Made by a program: the position numbers and the translations under genes
Notes under the pieces: model-generated
Told to the model about the DNA's origin: nothing
Databases searched by the model: none
The model's input: only the letters and a program-made list of their open reading frames with translations
Shown here: positions 1 to 7,049 of the stretch, piece after piece
Layout: each line of letters opens with the position of its first letter
Numbering within the stretch: the stretch's first letter is position 1
DNA from: Micrococcales bacterium
GTDB taxonomy: Bacteria > Actinomycetota > Actinomycetes > Actinomycetales > Dermatophilaceae
Assembly (NCBI GenBank): GCA_003132125.1
Contig: PKWT01000301.1
Span: 1-13,263 of the forward strand
DNA length: 13,263 bases
Direction: 5' to 3'

Positions 1-898
1 GCGCGATCTCGGTGCGGCCCGACCCTATGAGGCCAGCCAGGCCGAGGATCTCGCCTTCCCGGATCTCGAGGTTCACGTCGTCGAGGACACCAGCACGGGT
101 CAGGTGCGAAACGGACAGCCGCACGGGTCCGGTCGCCTGCGGCTTGGCAATGTGGTAGTCGGTGTCGAGCTCACGGCCGATCATGCTCGCCACCAGGCTT
201 TCGACCGTCTCCCCCGCAGTCGGCCCCACGCGCACGAGTTCGCCGTCACGCATGATCGCGACGTGGTCGGTGAGGGCCAGCACCTCCTCCAGGAAGTGCG
301 AGATGAGCAGGACGGTCGACCCGCGGCGGGCAATCTCGCGGATCGCCTGGTGCAGCCGCTCGACCTCGTCAGTCGTCAGCGCCGCCGATGGCTCGTCCAT
401 GACGATCATGTCCGCGTCCTGCGAGAGGGCGCGCATGATCTCGACCTTCTGCTGGTCGGCGATGCTCAGCCTGGCGACCTTCGCCGTCGGATCGAGGTCG
501 AACTCGGTGAGCTCGACCAGTTCCGTGAACCGCCGGCGCATCGCCCTCGGGTTCGGGAAGGGACCACGTCGCGGAAGGCTGCCGAGGAGCACGTTCTCCT
601 CGACGGTCGCATCAGGAACGAGCATGATCTCCTGCGCCATCATGGAGATTCCAGCTTTGATGCCCTCGTGGGGGTCGCGTAGAGAGACCTTGCGGCCCTT
701 GATCAAGAGGGTCCCACTGTCCGGGGACTCGATGCCAGCCATGAGTTTGGCCAGCGTCGACTTGCCAGCACCGTTCTCTCCGACCAGGCCGAACACCGTA
801 CCGGTGGGGATGTCGAGGGTGACACCACGCACGGCCCGGGTGGCCCCGAAGGACTTCACCAGGTCGCGCACGGACACGACAGCAGTGGAGGTGGTCAT
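1..898 (-). CDS. Ribose-type (CUT2) ABC importer ATP-binding protein, 3' end beyond window
   Basis: The first 299 residues are visible and the gene runs off the left edge. The N-terminal nucleotide-binding domain is complete: Walker A GENGAGKST (about residues 40-48), an RbsA-type signature LSIADQQ (144-150), Walker B MIVMDEP (164-170) and the switch histidine in LLISH (201). A second domain starts near residue 260 and reaches GLIGSGRTE, the degenerate P-loop typical of the second half of RbsA-like proteins. A tandem two-domain ATPase of about 500 residues is therefore expected. The ATG at 898 follows a strong GGAGGTGA (903-910). It lies 43 bases downstream of the binding-protein gene, so it should power import of the same ligand at the inner face of the membrane; a permease gene should follow beyond the window. 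Family certain, substrate unknown. Confidence 0.93.
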   Translation of the reverse strand, partial: MTTSTAVVSVRDLVKSFGATRAVRGVTLDIPTGTVFGLVGENGAGKSTLAKLMAGIESPDSGTLLIKGRKVSLRDPHEGIKAGISMMAQEIMLVPDATVEENVLLGSLPRRGPFPNPRAMRRRFTELVELTEFDLDPTAKVARLSIADQQKVEIMRALSQDADMIVMDEPSAALTTDEVERLHQAIREIARRGSTVLLISHFLEEVLALTDHVAIMRDGELVRVGPTAGETVESLVASMIGRELDTDYHIAKPQATGPVRLSVSHLTRAGVLDDVNLEIREGEILGLAGLIGSGRTEIA

Positions 899-941
899 TC
901 GCTCACCTCCACTGCCGTCGCGGACTTCAAAGGAACCTTCG

Positions 942-1961
942 TCAGCCGAGATCTGAGTACGAGGACGTGTACTGGGCAAGGACATCCTTGGTGCCGTGCG
1001 GGTCGCGCAACGTCTGGGTGTTGAACGACGGGTCCTGAAGCGTGCCGGCGGCCTGCTGCAAGCCCATCTCTACCGACTTCGAACCCATGCCCGTGACGTC
1101 CATGTTGTACAGGGCGTACCACTTGCCCGAGTTGACGCCGTTGAACGCCTCCTTGGAAGCGCCGTTGCCGATCAGTTTGACCTTGGATGTGTCGACCACG
1201 GGCTCCGCGCCGATGATGGCCTGCGACGAGCCGACCATGACATTGATGTTCGGGTTTGCCTGCAGGGCATCCTGAGCGGCCTTCTTGCCCGTGTCAGGGC
1301 TGTAGCCGCCCTCGACCTGGGCCACGATCTTGGCGTTCGGGTAGCCCGCGGTGAGGGTCTTCACGAACGATTCGGTGCGTGCGTTGTCCATGGGCAGCGC
1401 CTTCAGGCCCTCGAGGTAGGCCACATTGCACGGGTTGAGATCGGCGCACGCTGAGATAGCCATCTCAGCAAGGACCTTGCCGTTGTCGACCGGAGTCTCG
1501 CCGACCACCACCAGGCCCGGGACCTGCGGCTTAAGTGTGTCGAAGGCTGTGCCGAGCGACGTAAAGGCGGCGACGACAGTGACGCCAGCGCCGATGGCCT
1601 CCTTGGCTGCTGTGGCCATGCCCACCGAATCAGCTGCCAGAACGACGTACATCTGAGCGTCGCCCTTGACCGTCTCGTCCTGCACAGCCTTGATCTGCGC
1701 GGCGCCGTCGTACTCGGCGGTCGTCAGGTCCACGACCTCGGCGCCGGCCTTATCAGCCGCCTGCTTGACGCCGTCCAGCACGGCCTTCGTGAACGAGTTC
1801 GACTTCCAGAAACCGAAGAAGGCGATCTTCTTGACCGCATGCCCAGCGGTCGCGGACGCCGCGCTGCTGGTTGTGCTCTCGTTCGAGCTAGAGCCGCAGG
1901 CGGCCAGCGCAAGAGCGAAGACAAGCACGACAGCCATTCCCGCTGTTCTCTTAATCCTCAC
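942..1961 (-). CDS. Ribose-type ABC transporter substrate-binding lipoprotein
   Basis: A 339-residue periplasmic-binding-protein type 1 (RbsB-like) protein. The N-terminus has basic residues, a hydrophobic stretch and lipobox LAAC with the lipidated Cys at residue 22, followed by a Ser/Thr/Ala-rich linker to about residue 42. The first lobe starts KKIAFFGFWKSNSF, where other family members carry the ligand-binding first strand. Cys172 and Cys178 are close enough to form a disulfide. The GTG start at 1961 is set by an AGAGAGGA ribosome site (1968-1975) and by the signal peptide; the reading frame stays open much further upstream but that part is not protein-like. GTG overlaps the TGA of the preceding gene (GTGA). 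The protein delivers ligand to the ABC importer whose ATPase follows. Sugar is the family default, but the hydantoinase neighbours argue for a cyclic amide or amino-acid derivative (inference). Confidence 0.93.
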   Translation of the reverse strand: MRIKRTAGMAVVLVFALALAACGSSSNESTTSSAASATAGHAVKKIAFFGFWKSNSFTKAVLDGVKQAADKAGAEVVDLTTAEYDGAAQIKAVQDETVKGDAQMYVVLAADSVGMATAAKEAIGAGVTVVAAFTSLGTAFDTLKPQVPGLVVVGETPVDNGKVLAEMAISACADLNPCNVAYLEGLKALPMDNARTESFVKTLTAGYPNAKIVAQVEGGYSPDTGKKAAQDALQANPNINVMVGSSQAIIGAEPVVDTSKVKLIGNGASKEAFNGVNSGKWYALYNMDVTGMGSKSVEMGLQQAAGTLQDPSFNTQTLRDPHGTKDVLAQYTSSYSDLG

Positions 1962-2356
1962 AAGTGTTCCTCTCTCTTGTTCGTATGAGCCTGCGGCTCG
2001 GTTTCTTCTTCGGGTTCCGCTGCGCCCGGCACCAGTTCGGCGTCGTAGATAGCGCTCAGGACTTGCCATTGCCCAGCTGGGGCAGTGGGGTCGAAGTCGC
2101 CTGCTGTCAGTTGCAGCAGGTCTTGGGCGGCCGCGCCGCGCTCCGGGTGGTCCATCCACCGTTGGTAGGCAGCTTCGTCGTCCCAGAGCCCGATGACGTA
2201 CGCCTCGTTCCCCCCCACGTCCGGGGTTGCCAGCACCAGCGTCTGGCAGCCCTCCACCTTGATGGCGGTCTCGAGGATCTCGTACCGGTCGTAGACGTCC
2301 TTGATGGCGCGCACGCTGTCGGGCTTGAGCCCCAGACGAAGCATCGACATGATCAT
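1958..2356 (-). CDS. ABM-fold (dimeric alpha-beta barrel) protein of unknown role
   Basis: A 132-residue protein whose core (about residues 1-108) looks like the antibiotic biosynthesis monooxygenase/ferredoxin-like dimeric barrel fold. It has a strand-helix start, a central strand with EAYVIGLWDD, the helix YQRWMDHPER (64-73; W68 and H70 are the usual family signature) and a final strand QWQVLSAIYDAE. The last 24 residues form a charged Glu-rich tail, probably disordered. The gene is locked into the operon by a 4-base ATGA overlap with hyuB and a GTGA overlap with the binding-protein gene. Members of this fold act as small oxygenases, isomerases or degradative enzymes with no shared chemistry, so function cannot be named; context suggests a step on the imported or ring-opened compound. 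No strong ribosome site precedes the ATG at 2356, consistent with translational coupling; ATGs at 2350 and 2344 are alternatives. Confidence 0.8.
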   Translation of the reverse strand: MIMSMLRLGLKPDSVRAIKDVYDRYEILETAIKVEGCQTLVLATPDVGGNEAYVIGLWDDEAAYQRWMDHPERGAAAQDLLQLTAGDFDPTAPAGQWQVLSAIYDAELVPGAAEPEEETEPQAHTNKREEHL

Positions 2357-4074
2357 CGCGCCACCGCCGAAGCGCGCAGCTGTGCCGTCGCCGCATCATC
2401 GACCTCGAGGGTGATCGGGTCGACCGCGACGCCGTAGTCCGCCAGCGCAGCCGCCGACGACACGAAGCCCTGCCTTACGTCCTCTACGACCTTCACGACG
2501 TCGCGCTCGAACGGGTTTCCCCATCCACCGCCGCCCCCGGTCAGGTTGGTAATCGTTCCGCCGGCCCCGAAGTTGTTGTAGCTGCAGCCGACCTCGCGCT
2601 CCTGTTCGGTCCCCGGCTCGACGAGCACCGTGTTCTTAACGCCTTTGTTGCCACCGGCCACCGACCAGGGCTTTGTCTTCGTCTTGTAGTTGATGACGAT
2701 CGCATCGGTGGGAGCCAGGAACCGATAGCCGCGGACAACGCCCACGCCTCCGCGGTTCTTGCCCGCGCCGCCGGAGTCCGGCCGGTAGCCGTACTCGTCG
2801 ATGATCATCGGCGCCTTGTTCTCCAGCACCTCGATCGGGTTGTTGCGGCAGCCCGGCTCGGTGACGTGCATGATGCCGTCCTCGCCGTCGCCGCCCGCAT
2901 GCGCGCCGAAGCCGACCGCGTCGTTGGTGGCCTCGAGAAAGTTGGCGCCGTTGCGCGGGTTGACCCCCAGGGCCATCACGTCGCAGACGTCCCCTCCCGA
3001 GCAGGCTGGAACAACGTCGGGAAGGCCCTGGGCCAGCGCCTTCATGATGACTTCTGGAGCCAGCAGGCCGGTCCACAGGGTGAATGTCGGCTGCGGGGGC
3101 TCCGCGTGCATCAGTGAGCCTGGAGTGGTGCGGACCTCAAGGTTGCGGAAGTTGCCAGCGCAGATGAACGAATCCGGCGTGGTCAGCGACTTGAAGGCCA
3201 GCCTCGAGGCAGCGATCGTCAGGCCGACGGGCACGTTGATCGGTCCGGTCGCCGGCTTGTCCGTCGCCGTCCAGTCGATGATCATTCGGTCATCCTCGAT
3301 GGTGACCGTGACCTTCATCTCGATGAGCTGGTCGAGATCCACCCCGTCGGTATCCACGTAGTCGACCGCCGTCCACGATCCATTCGGAAGCTTGGCCACG
3401 GCCGCCCGAGAGAGCCGCTCGCCGTGATCGCTGATGTCCTGCATAGCCGCGAGGACGACATCGGGACCGTACTTCTTGACGATCTCCCGCAGCCGGACGT
3501 CGCCCGTGTGCACAGCGGACACCTCCGCCTGCAGGTCACCGATCGTACGTTCGGGGAACCGGCTGTTGAACCGGATGATGTTGAAGATGTCCTCGCGGAT
3601 CTTGCCGCGCTCGTAGATCTTCACCGACGGGAAGAAGATGCCCTCCTGCGACATGTCCGTGGAGTCGAGCACATAGCCAGCGTCCCGCTGCTTGAGGTCG
3701 AGCAGGTGAACTCGACAGGAGGCAAAGCCGATGAGACGCTCCTCCGCGAAGATCGGGGAGAACACCAGCACGTCGAGGGTGTGCGCTGCCGACCAGTAGG
3801 GGTAGTTCAGCATGAACACATCCCCGGGGAACATGTCACTGGTGCCCATGACCTCGATGGTCTTCTGGATGCCGAAGTCGTTCGCACCCGAGAAGATCGC
3901 GATGCCCGGCGCCTCCGCGATCGTGTTGCCATTGGGGTCGTGAAGGCCGATGCCGTAGTCGTGGATCTCGTAGACGACCGTGTTGTAGGCGGTGCGGCAC
4001 AGATTGCGGGCCATCTCCTGGGTGGCCGAGAGCATGCTGTGCCTGATTACCTCAGCAGTGATCGAGTCAACCAT
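2353..4074 (-). CDS. hyuB: Hydantoinase B / oxoprolinase family subunit
   Basis: A 573-residue HyuB-family subunit of an ATP-dependent cyclic-amide hydrolase (N-methylhydantoinase, 5-oxoprolinase or acetophenone carboxylase type), full length. It begins with the characteristic MVDSITAEVIRHSM and ends with the GGGGGWGNPFERD region and the YGVAVD segment. The conserved NDPY..GTHLPD region is divergent (NYPYWSAAHTLD, about 90-101). The usual HxxDxGG region reads HLLDLKQ (H123, D126), followed by GYVLDSTDMSQEG, as in a subgroup of the family. ATG 4074 is chosen because AGAAGGGA (4085-4092) sits 10 bases upstream and the protein then starts at the family's normal point. A GTG at 4083 overlapping the hyuA stop is possible but poorly spaced. 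It works with HyuA in the cytoplasm and overlaps the next gene by ATGA. Confidence 0.93.
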   Translation of the reverse strand: MVDSITAEVIRHSMLSATQEMARNLCRTAYNTVVYEIHDYGIGLHDPNGNTIAEAPGIAIFSGANDFGIQKTIEVMGTSDMFPGDVFMLNYPYWSAAHTLDVLVFSPIFAEERLIGFASCRVHLLDLKQRDAGYVLDSTDMSQEGIFFPSVKIYERGKIREDIFNIIRFNSRFPERTIGDLQAEVSAVHTGDVRLREIVKKYGPDVVLAAMQDISDHGERLSRAAVAKLPNGSWTAVDYVDTDGVDLDQLIEMKVTVTIEDDRMIIDWTATDKPATGPINVPVGLTIAASRLAFKSLTTPDSFICAGNFRNLEVRTTPGSLMHAEPPQPTFTLWTGLLAPEVIMKALAQGLPDVVPACSGGDVCDVMALGVNPRNGANFLEATNDAVGFGAHAGGDGEDGIMHVTEPGCRNNPIEVLENKAPMIIDEYGYRPDSGGAGKNRGGVGVVRGYRFLAPTDAIVINYKTKTKPWSVAGGNKGVKNTVLVEPGTEQEREVGCSYNNFGAGGTITNLTGGGGGWGNPFERDVVKVVEDVRQGFVSSAAALADYGVAVDPITLEVDDAATAQLRASAVAR

Positions 4075-4079
4075 GTGTG

Positions 4080-6122
4080 TCACTTCCCTTCTGCCAGCGA
4101 GATGACGATCTCTCCGTACGGACCGACCTTGGCGACATCGTTTGCGTGCATGACCGTCGTACCCGTGTGCTCGCTGATGACGGCGGGACCGTTGATGACA
4201 TCGCCGTTCATGAAGTCGTCTCGGTGGTAGACCGCGTACTCGACGGACGAACCGTCGACCTGGATCACGTTGCGGCTCAGGCGGGTCTGCGCCGTGTGCC
4301 CGTCGCGCGTCGCGAGCTTGGGAAGCGTCGGAGGCTCTTGGCGGCCGATGGCGCTCGTACGCAAGGCGACCACCTCGATCGGGTCGGGCATGGTGTGCCC
4401 GTAGGCACGCTCGTGCGCGGCGTCGAAGGCCCCCTTCAGCCGCTCGACCTCGGCGTCATCCACATGGCCGGCGATCAGCAGCGTCACGCTGTGCTCCTGG
4501 CCTTCGTAGCGCAGGTTGATCGTCGCCGCGTACTCCTGCGCGTCCAGCGAAAAGCCCTCCGCGGCGAGCATCTGCTCACCCTCTGCATGCATCTCGGCGA
4601 TGTCTGAGTTCACGTTCGCGAGGTCCAACTTGTCCAGCGCGCCGATCCGTGTGCGAGAGAAATCGTGACGAACATCGGCCATCAGCATGCCGAAGGCGCA
4701 GAAAGCGCCTGGCCCCGGCGGGATGATGACCGTCTTGATCGACAGCTCACGAGCGACGTCGACGCCTACGAGCCCGCCACCCCCGCCGAACGACAACAGA
4801 GCGAAGTCGGCCGGGTTGTGGCCGAGCTCGACGGTGATGGCCCGAACCGCGCCGACGATCTTCGTCGTCGAGATACGCAGCACGCCTCGCGCGACCTCGT
4901 CGACCGGCATCCCCAGGGCGTCCGCGCTGGACTGCAACGACTTGGCCGCCAGGTCCTTGTCGAGCGTCAGGCTGCCGGCGAGCGGCATGTCGTTGCCCAG
5001 GTAGCCGACCTGAAGCGCGGCATCGGTGAAAGTCGCCTCCGTTCCACCAAGACCGTAGGCGGCCGGTCCGGGGTCGGCGCCGGCACTGGCCGGTCCGACC
5101 TGCAGGTGGTTGCCCTCGTCGACCCAGACCAGTGAGCCCCCGCCGGCACCGATGGTGTGGATATACAGCGATGCCAGGTTGATCGGCAGGCCCTCGAAGG
5201 ACGCGTCGAAGTAGGTGAACGGCTCGCCGCCGACGACAAGCGAGGCGTCCAGGCTGGTGCCACCCATGTCGATGGTGATGAGATTCGGGTAACCCGCTGC
5301 CTTGGCGAACCAGGACGCGCCCAGCACGCCCCCGGCTGGACCGGACAGAATCAGGTTGACCGGGGCCTCCTTGGCGAACCCGGCGGTCATCGCGCCGCCA
5401 CCGGAGCGCATCATCAGGAACTGCCCAGCGAAGCCGCGGTCCTCGATGACGCCCTCAAGCTTGGCGAGGTAACTGCGCACGATGGGCTTGATGTAGGCGT
5501 CGAGCACGGCCGTGCTGGTCCGCTCGTACTCGCGCAGTTGGCGCGACAGGTCCGAGCTGATTGTCACGATGACGTCAGGCGCTTCGGCCTTGAGGATCTC
5601 GGCCATGCGCACCTCGTGCGCCGGATTCACGTAGGAGTGCAGGAAGGACACGGCAACCGCGTCCAGTCCCAGGTCCCGGATTACCCGCGCCGCAGCAACC
5701 GCGCTCTCCTCGTCAAACGGGGCTATGACCCTGCCCTCGAAGTCGAGACGCTCGTCGACCTCGACGATGTGTTGGCGCTCGACCAGGCTCGCAGGCTTGC
5801 GGTACTTGAAGTCGTACATCGGGACGCGGTCGGTGCGGCCGAGCAGGTAAACGTCGCGGAAGCCCTTGGTGGTCACGATGCCGGTGCGCGCGCCACGCCG
5901 GGTTAGCAGCGCGTTGAGGCCCAGCGTCGTGCCGTGGATAAAGGTGTCGATGTCGGCCATAGGGGCACCACCGGCCGCGAAGCCGTTCAGGACGCCCTCC
6001 TCCGGACGTCTCGGCGTCGTCGGTACCTTGTCGAACTTCAGCGCAGCCGAGTCGCCGTCCAGTGTCACCACGTCCGTGAACGTGCCTCCGACGTCGATCG
6101 CCACTCGCGTGCCACCTGACAT
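4080..6122 (-). CDS. hyuA: Hydantoinase A / oxoprolinase family ATPase subunit
   Basis: A 680-residue HyuA-family subunit, full length. Visible landmarks are the phosphate motif AIDVGGTFTD (8-17), HGTTLGLNALL (63-73), YERTSTAVLDAY (199-210), the second phosphate motif ITIDMGGTSLD (282-292), the adenosine-region HTIGAGGGS (322-330), GADPGPAAYG (348-357) and PPGPGAFCAFGMLMAD (468-483). With HyuB it hydrolyses a cyclic amide such as a hydantoin or 5-oxoproline using ATP, via a phosphorylated intermediate; which substrate is not readable here. ATG 6122 is preferred over ATG 6188 because it carries AGGAGG at 6131-6136 and starts right before the first motif. It is the first gene of the operon and ends 5 bases before hyuB. 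Upstream lie a candidate promoter and a 13-base palindrome, with a FadR-type regulator gene next door. Confidence 0.94.
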   Translation of the reverse strand: MSGGTRVAIDVGGTFTDVVTLDGDSAALKFDKVPTTPRRPEEGVLNGFAAGGAPMADIDTFIHGTTLGLNALLTRRGARTGIVTTKGFRDVYLLGRTDRVPMYDFKYRKPASLVERQHIVEVDERLDFEGRVIAPFDEESAVAAARVIRDLGLDAVAVSFLHSYVNPAHEVRMAEILKAEAPDVIVTISSDLSRQLREYERTSTAVLDAYIKPIVRSYLAKLEGVIEDRGFAGQFLMMRSGGGAMTAGFAKEAPVNLILSGPAGGVLGASWFAKAAGYPNLITIDMGGTSLDASLVVGGEPFTYFDASFEGLPINLASLYIHTIGAGGGSLVWVDEGNHLQVGPASAGADPGPAAYGLGGTEATFTDAALQVGYLGNDMPLAGSLTLDKDLAAKSLQSSADALGMPVDEVARGVLRISTTKIVGAVRAITVELGHNPADFALLSFGGGGGLVGVDVARELSIKTVIIPPGPGAFCAFGMLMADVRHDFSRTRIGALDKLDLANVNSDIAEMHAEGEQMLAAEGFSLDAQEYAATINLRYEGQEHSVTLLIAGHVDDAEVERLKGAFDAAHERAYGHTMPDPIEVVALRTSAIGRQEPPTLPKLATRDGHTAQTRLSRNVIQVDGSSVEYAVYHRDDFMNGDVINGPAVISEHTGTTVMHANDVAKVGPYGEIVISLAEGK

Positions 6123-6130
6123 GGGTCCGC

Positions 6131-6136
6131 CCTCCT
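6131..6136 (-). promoter_or_regulatory. Ribosome binding site deciding the hyuA start
   Basis: AGGAGG on the minus strand, 8 bases before ATG 6122. The longer reading from ATG 6188 has no such site and would add 22 residues not seen in the family. Confidence 0.8.
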
Positions 6137-6148
6137 GGTCGCGCCCGT

Positions 6149-6161
6149 TACACACTGTGTA
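6149..6161. promoter_or_regulatory. Candidate GntR/FadR-type operator, TACAC-ACT-GTGTA
   Basis: A perfect inverted repeat with 5-base arms and a 3-base centre lies 26 bases before the hyuA start codon. Short palindromes with a GTnnnAC-like centre are usual targets of GntR-family regulators (family knowledge), and a FadR-type gene ends 113 bases upstream. It sits just downstream of the putative hyuA promoter, a position suited to repression. Binding is inferred only. Confidence 0.4.
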
Positions 6162-6171
6162 CGCGCTTTTG

Positions 6172-6201
6172 AATATGTGCAATGGCACTGGTTAGTGAAA
6201 A
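6172..6201 (-). promoter_or_regulatory. Weak candidate hyuA promoter
   Basis: On the minus strand, TTTTCA (6196-6201) and CATATT (6172-6177) are separated by 18 bases in a stretch more AT-rich than its surroundings. A start near 6165 would place the palindrome at 6149-6161 immediately downstream. The match to consensus is poor, so this is only a location guess. Confidence 0.25.
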
Positions 6202-6231
6202 GACGAAAGTACTGGTTTGCGACAGGATACG

Positions 6232-6263
6232 AAAGGCCCGTTACGCAATCGTTATGGGGCTTT
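6232..6263 (-). terminator. Weak hairpin between the regulator and hyuA
   Basis: On the minus strand AAAGCCCC and GGGCCTTT can pair with one bulge around a 16-base loop, and the 3' arm runs into TTTCGT. It lies right after the regulator's stop codon. The imperfect stem, large loop and lack of a true T-run make it marginal; read-through into hyuA is possible. Confidence 0.22.
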
Positions 6264-6274
6264 GGTGGTGATGG

Positions 6275-6997
6275 CTACAACTTGGCGGACCCCTCGGCCG
6301 AACCGGGCTCCGCGTGGCCGGCCTGCGAGGTCAGAGCCCAGCCCATGTGCATCTCGGTGACGAGCACCACCTCGGCCAAGTCGCGAGCCTGCATCGCGTC
6401 CAGGAGCCGGTTGTGCTCCTGCGCCGCATTGACGAGGAAGCCGTGCACTGCGATATAGGGAACCGCGTGGACGCGCGCCCGCGAGCGGAGGTCTTCCACC
6501 AGTTGCGTGAGCATCGGATTGCCGCACAGCCCCGTCAAGTGCCGATGGAATGCATCGTCGATCTCGACGAAACGACGGAGATCTCCCTTCCGCGCATGGG
6601 CCAGGATCTGCTTGGCCATACGCCGCAGTGGGACCAGCTCCTCCGTGGTGACCGTCTCGGCGATGCGACAGGTAGTCGGCACCTCGAGGAGCCGCCGGAT
6701 CTCAACCGACTGGGCGATCGTCTCAGGCGACGGATCCACCACCAGGAAGCCCTTGCTCGGCAGCGCAACCACCAAGCTCTGCTGCACGAGGTCGAGGACC
6801 GCCTCACGCACCGGCGTCGCGGAGATGCCGAACTGCTCGGCCAACGCGGGCACGGAAAATGTCGACCCCGGCACGAGGTCGCCCGTGAACAATGCGCCAC
6901 GCAGCCAAGTGGCCACCTGCTCACGCAGGCTGGGCAAGGGGTGGATGGGCGAGACACGGCTGAGGGAGGAACGCTCGGTCACGCCGCGATTATGCAT
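6275..6997 (-). CDS. GntR-family transcriptional regulator, FadR subfamily (FCD domain)
   Basis: A 240-residue regulator. The winged helix-turn-helix is at about 22-87 (SLREQVATWLRGAL, then SVPALAEQFGISATPVREAV). The C-terminal FCD ligand domain starts at IRRLLEVP (100-107), with D147, H151, H195 and H217 at the places of the usual metal-binding Asp and three His. ATG 6997 has GTGGAG six bases upstream; GTG 7000 and GTG 6982 are alternatives. The reading frame is open further upstream but would overlap the amidohydrolase gene and is not protein-like. It lies 52 bases after that gene in the same direction, probably cotranscribed, and just before the hyu operon, so it likely senses a pathway acid and controls one or both. 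The DNA-binding half is clearly a paralogue of the regulator at 9842-10534. Confidence 0.9.
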   Translation of the reverse strand: MHNRGVTERSSLSRVSPIHPLPSLREQVATWLRGALFTGDLVPGSTFSVPALAEQFGISATPVREAVLDLVQQSLVVALPSKGFLVVDPSPETIAQSVEIRRLLEVPTTCRIAETVTTEELVPLRRMAKQILAHARKGDLRRFVEIDDAFHRHLTGLCGNPMLTQLVEDLRSRARVHAVPYIAVHGFLVNAAQEHNRLLDAMQARDLAEVVLVTEMHMGWALTSQAGHAEPGSAEGSAKL

Positions 6998-7049
6998 CAC
7001 TGGCTCCACCACTGTGCGTCCCAACCTGCGATTCACCTGAGTCACCCCG

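Noticed and set aside
1962..2399. N-terminal extension of the solute-binding protein to 2399
   Set aside because: The extension is Arg-rich and overlaps the ABM gene in another frame. The signal peptide, lipobox and ribosome site fix the start at 1961.
3424..5906. Several long plus-strand open frames opposite hyuA and hyuB
   Set aside because: Composition is typical of antisense frames in GC-rich DNA, and the minus-strand genes have complete family motifs.
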